Source: Segniliparus sp051660745
GTDB taxonomy: Bacteria; Actinomycetota; Actinomycetes; Mycobacteriales; Mycobacteriaceae
DNA length: 64,000 bases
Reading direction: 5' to 3'
NCBI RefSeq assembly: GCF_051660745.1
Contig: NZ_JBOFQF010000037.1
Span: 54,716-118,715, forward strand
Positions 63,213 to 64,000 of this stretch are shown one piece after another (within the stretch, counting starts at the first letter, position 1; each line of letters opens with the position of its first letter). The notes under the pieces are model-generated. The model saw nothing but the letters and a program-made list of their open reading frames with translations, did no database searches and was not told where the DNA came from. The translations under genes and the position numbers were made by a program.

Positions 63213-63315
63213 GTGCTGTCGCCGACGCGGCTTGCGATCCTCCCGGACTCCGGCCGCTTCGGAATGTTGCAGCGCCCGGAGGAGTTCAATAAAGCAGTGC
63301 TTGATTTCCTGGGCG
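63213..63315 (+). pseudogene. Remnant of the 3' end of the alpha/beta hydrolase gene
   Basis: Translates as ILPDSGRFGMLQRPEEFNKAVLDFLG, matching the end of the intact hydrolase (VLPDVSHFGMLQNPEEFNKAVLDFLG). The stretch from CCCGGAGGAGTTC to TTCCTGGGC is identical except for one base. The remnant has lost its stop and is in frame with the following flavoprotein gene, so a read-through from GTG 63213 would make a fusion; the strong GAAGGAG before GTG 63366 makes a separate start more likely. It is evidence for a partial tandem duplication. Confidence 0.75.
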
Positions 63316-63365
63316 GCGCATTCCCCGGAGCGGGTCGCGATCGGGCACGGACGGAAGGAGCGCTC

Positions 63366-64000
63366 GTGGGCACACGGTACGGACAGTTGGCATTCGGGCC
63401 CGCGGCGGTGCGCCGCCAAGCGGAGATCGGCAGCGTCGTCGCCTACGGCGCGAAACTGGGCGCTCCCGACGAAGGCCCGGACGCGCTTGAGCCGCAGGTC
63501 CAGGCGATGGTCCGAGAGTCGTGGCATTTCTTCCTCGGCTCGACCACCCCGGCGGGCTGGCCGTACATCCAGCACCGGGGCGGTCCGAAAGGATTCGTCC
63601 ACGTGCTCGACGAGCGCACGCTCGGCTTCGCCGACGTCGCGGGCAACCGGCAGTTCGTCACCACTGGGAATGTCGAGTCCGACGACCGGGTGGCGCTCTT
63701 CTTCATCGACTACGCCCGCAAACGCCGGGTGAAGATCTACGGCCGGGCCAAGGTGGTGGAGCTGCACGAGGACCCGGAGCTTTTGGCGAGCCTCGCCATC
63801 GTGGGCGACGAAGTGGTCGGCAAGCCCGAGCGGTCCTTCCTCGTCGCGGTCGAAGCCGTCGACATCAACTGCTCGCGGCACATCGAGCCGTTGTGGCCCC
63901 GAGAGTCCGTGGACCGGATGAAGGATCTCTACCAGCGCGATGTCCGCGAGGCCCAGGCCGAGGCCGAGCAGCTGCGGCGGCGCGTCGCGGAGCTGGAGGC
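63366..64000 (+). CDS. Pyridoxamine 5'-phosphate oxidase-family (FMN split barrel) protein, 3' end outside window
   Basis: At least 211 residues, continuing past the window edge. GTG 63366 has GAAGGAG at 63355-63361. Split-barrel pattern: SWHFFLGSTTPAGWPYIQHRGGPKGFVHVLDERTLGFADVAGNRQFVTTGNVESDDRVALFFIDYARKRRVKIYGRAKVVE, then VDINCSRHIEPLWP. The last visible residues (RDVREAQAEAEQLRRRVAELEA) begin a coiled coil. The cofactor is probably FMN or F420; substrate unknown. The frame is open upstream through a remnant of the hydrolase gene. Confidence 0.85.
   Translation, partial: MGTRYGQLAFGPAAVRRQAEIGSVVAYGAKLGAPDEGPDALEPQVQAMVRESWHFFLGSTTPAGWPYIQHRGGPKGFVHVLDERTLGFADVAGNRQFVTTGNVESDDRVALFFIDYARKRRVKIYGRAKVVELHEDPELLASLAIVGDEVVGKPERSFLVAVEAVDINCSRHIEPLWPRESVDRMKDLYQRDVREAQAEAEQLRRRVAELE

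Overview
The window is high-GC actinobacterial DNA from the order Mycobacteriales. Evidence: an mtrA-mtrB-lpqB block, secA1, an Rv3230c/desA3-type desaturase pair, sigH-rshA, the tiny ribosomal protein bL37, a PdtaS-type kinase, an Rv3200c-like K+ channel next to nudC, MhuD, and a Tat/lipobox class A beta-lactamase. Gene order follows the M. tuberculosis Rv3248c-Rv3220c region (from memory) but with lineage-specific insertions and with desA3 triplicated. Segniliparus or a close relative would fit; the genus is an inference and cannot be settled from sequence reading alone.

Layout. 1-4.4 kb: a tandem array of phospholipase-D-superfamily genes (the first cut by the window edge) with a WXG-like helical N-terminus, followed by a lipoprotein gene. 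4.6-6.9 kb: ahcY and tmk. 6.9-12.3 kb: an inserted block on the minus strand, made of a tautomerase, an OhrR/MarR regulator and a tightly coupled four-gene operon (ThDP enzyme, SRPBCC protein, KAS III-like enzyme, PLP aminotransferase) that looks like a small uncharacterised biosynthetic pathway. 12.5-16.9 kb: mtrA-mtrB-lpqB. 17-23.1 kb: comF-like gene, hpf, an F420-type oxidoreductase, secA1 and a small conserved gene. 23.2-28.6 kb: flavin/[2Fe-2S] reductase plus three acyl-CoA desaturases. 28.6-31.8 kb (minus): cynS, an NTF2-like gene, rsgA, aroA. 31.9-34.9 kb: sigH-rshA, bL37, pdtaS. 34.9-38.5 kb: DMT exporter and CGNR regulator (divergent), K+ channel, nudC. 38.5-45.8 kb (minus): two paralogous secreted proteins with an HdeD-like protein, cstA, a D,D-carboxypeptidase, an APC permease. 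45.8-48.8 kb: a putative DUF4185-like protein, a PknH-sensor-like exported protein, an F420-type oxidoreductase. 48.8-52 kb (minus): an allantoin-to-glyoxylate operon. 52-57.6 kb: an anchored sensor-like protein, beta-lactamase, copper amine oxidase plus permease. 57.6-64 kb: small secreted and YHYH proteins, mhuD, an F420-type oxidoreductase, an enoyl-CoA hydratase, an anchored alpha/beta hydrolase, and a partial split-barrel flavoprotein gene preceded by a remnant of the hydrolase gene.

Cross-cutting signals. (1) A family of ~110-125-bp imperfect palindromes sits immediately 3' of six stop codons, always in the gene's orientation; the outermost bases differ between copies yet remain complementary within each copy. 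(2) Many genes have a TAnnnT hexamer ending 6-7 nt before the start codon, the arrangement of leaderless transcripts. (3) sigH has a SigH-type promoter upstream of an extra in-frame start, recalling the sigma-R/sigma-R' arrangement of Streptomyces. (4) GTCACA direct repeats lie upstream of the desaturase cluster and of the carboxypeptidase gene. No tRNA, rRNA, CRISPR array or intact insertion sequence was recognised, and no gene-free stretch exceeds about 340 bases.
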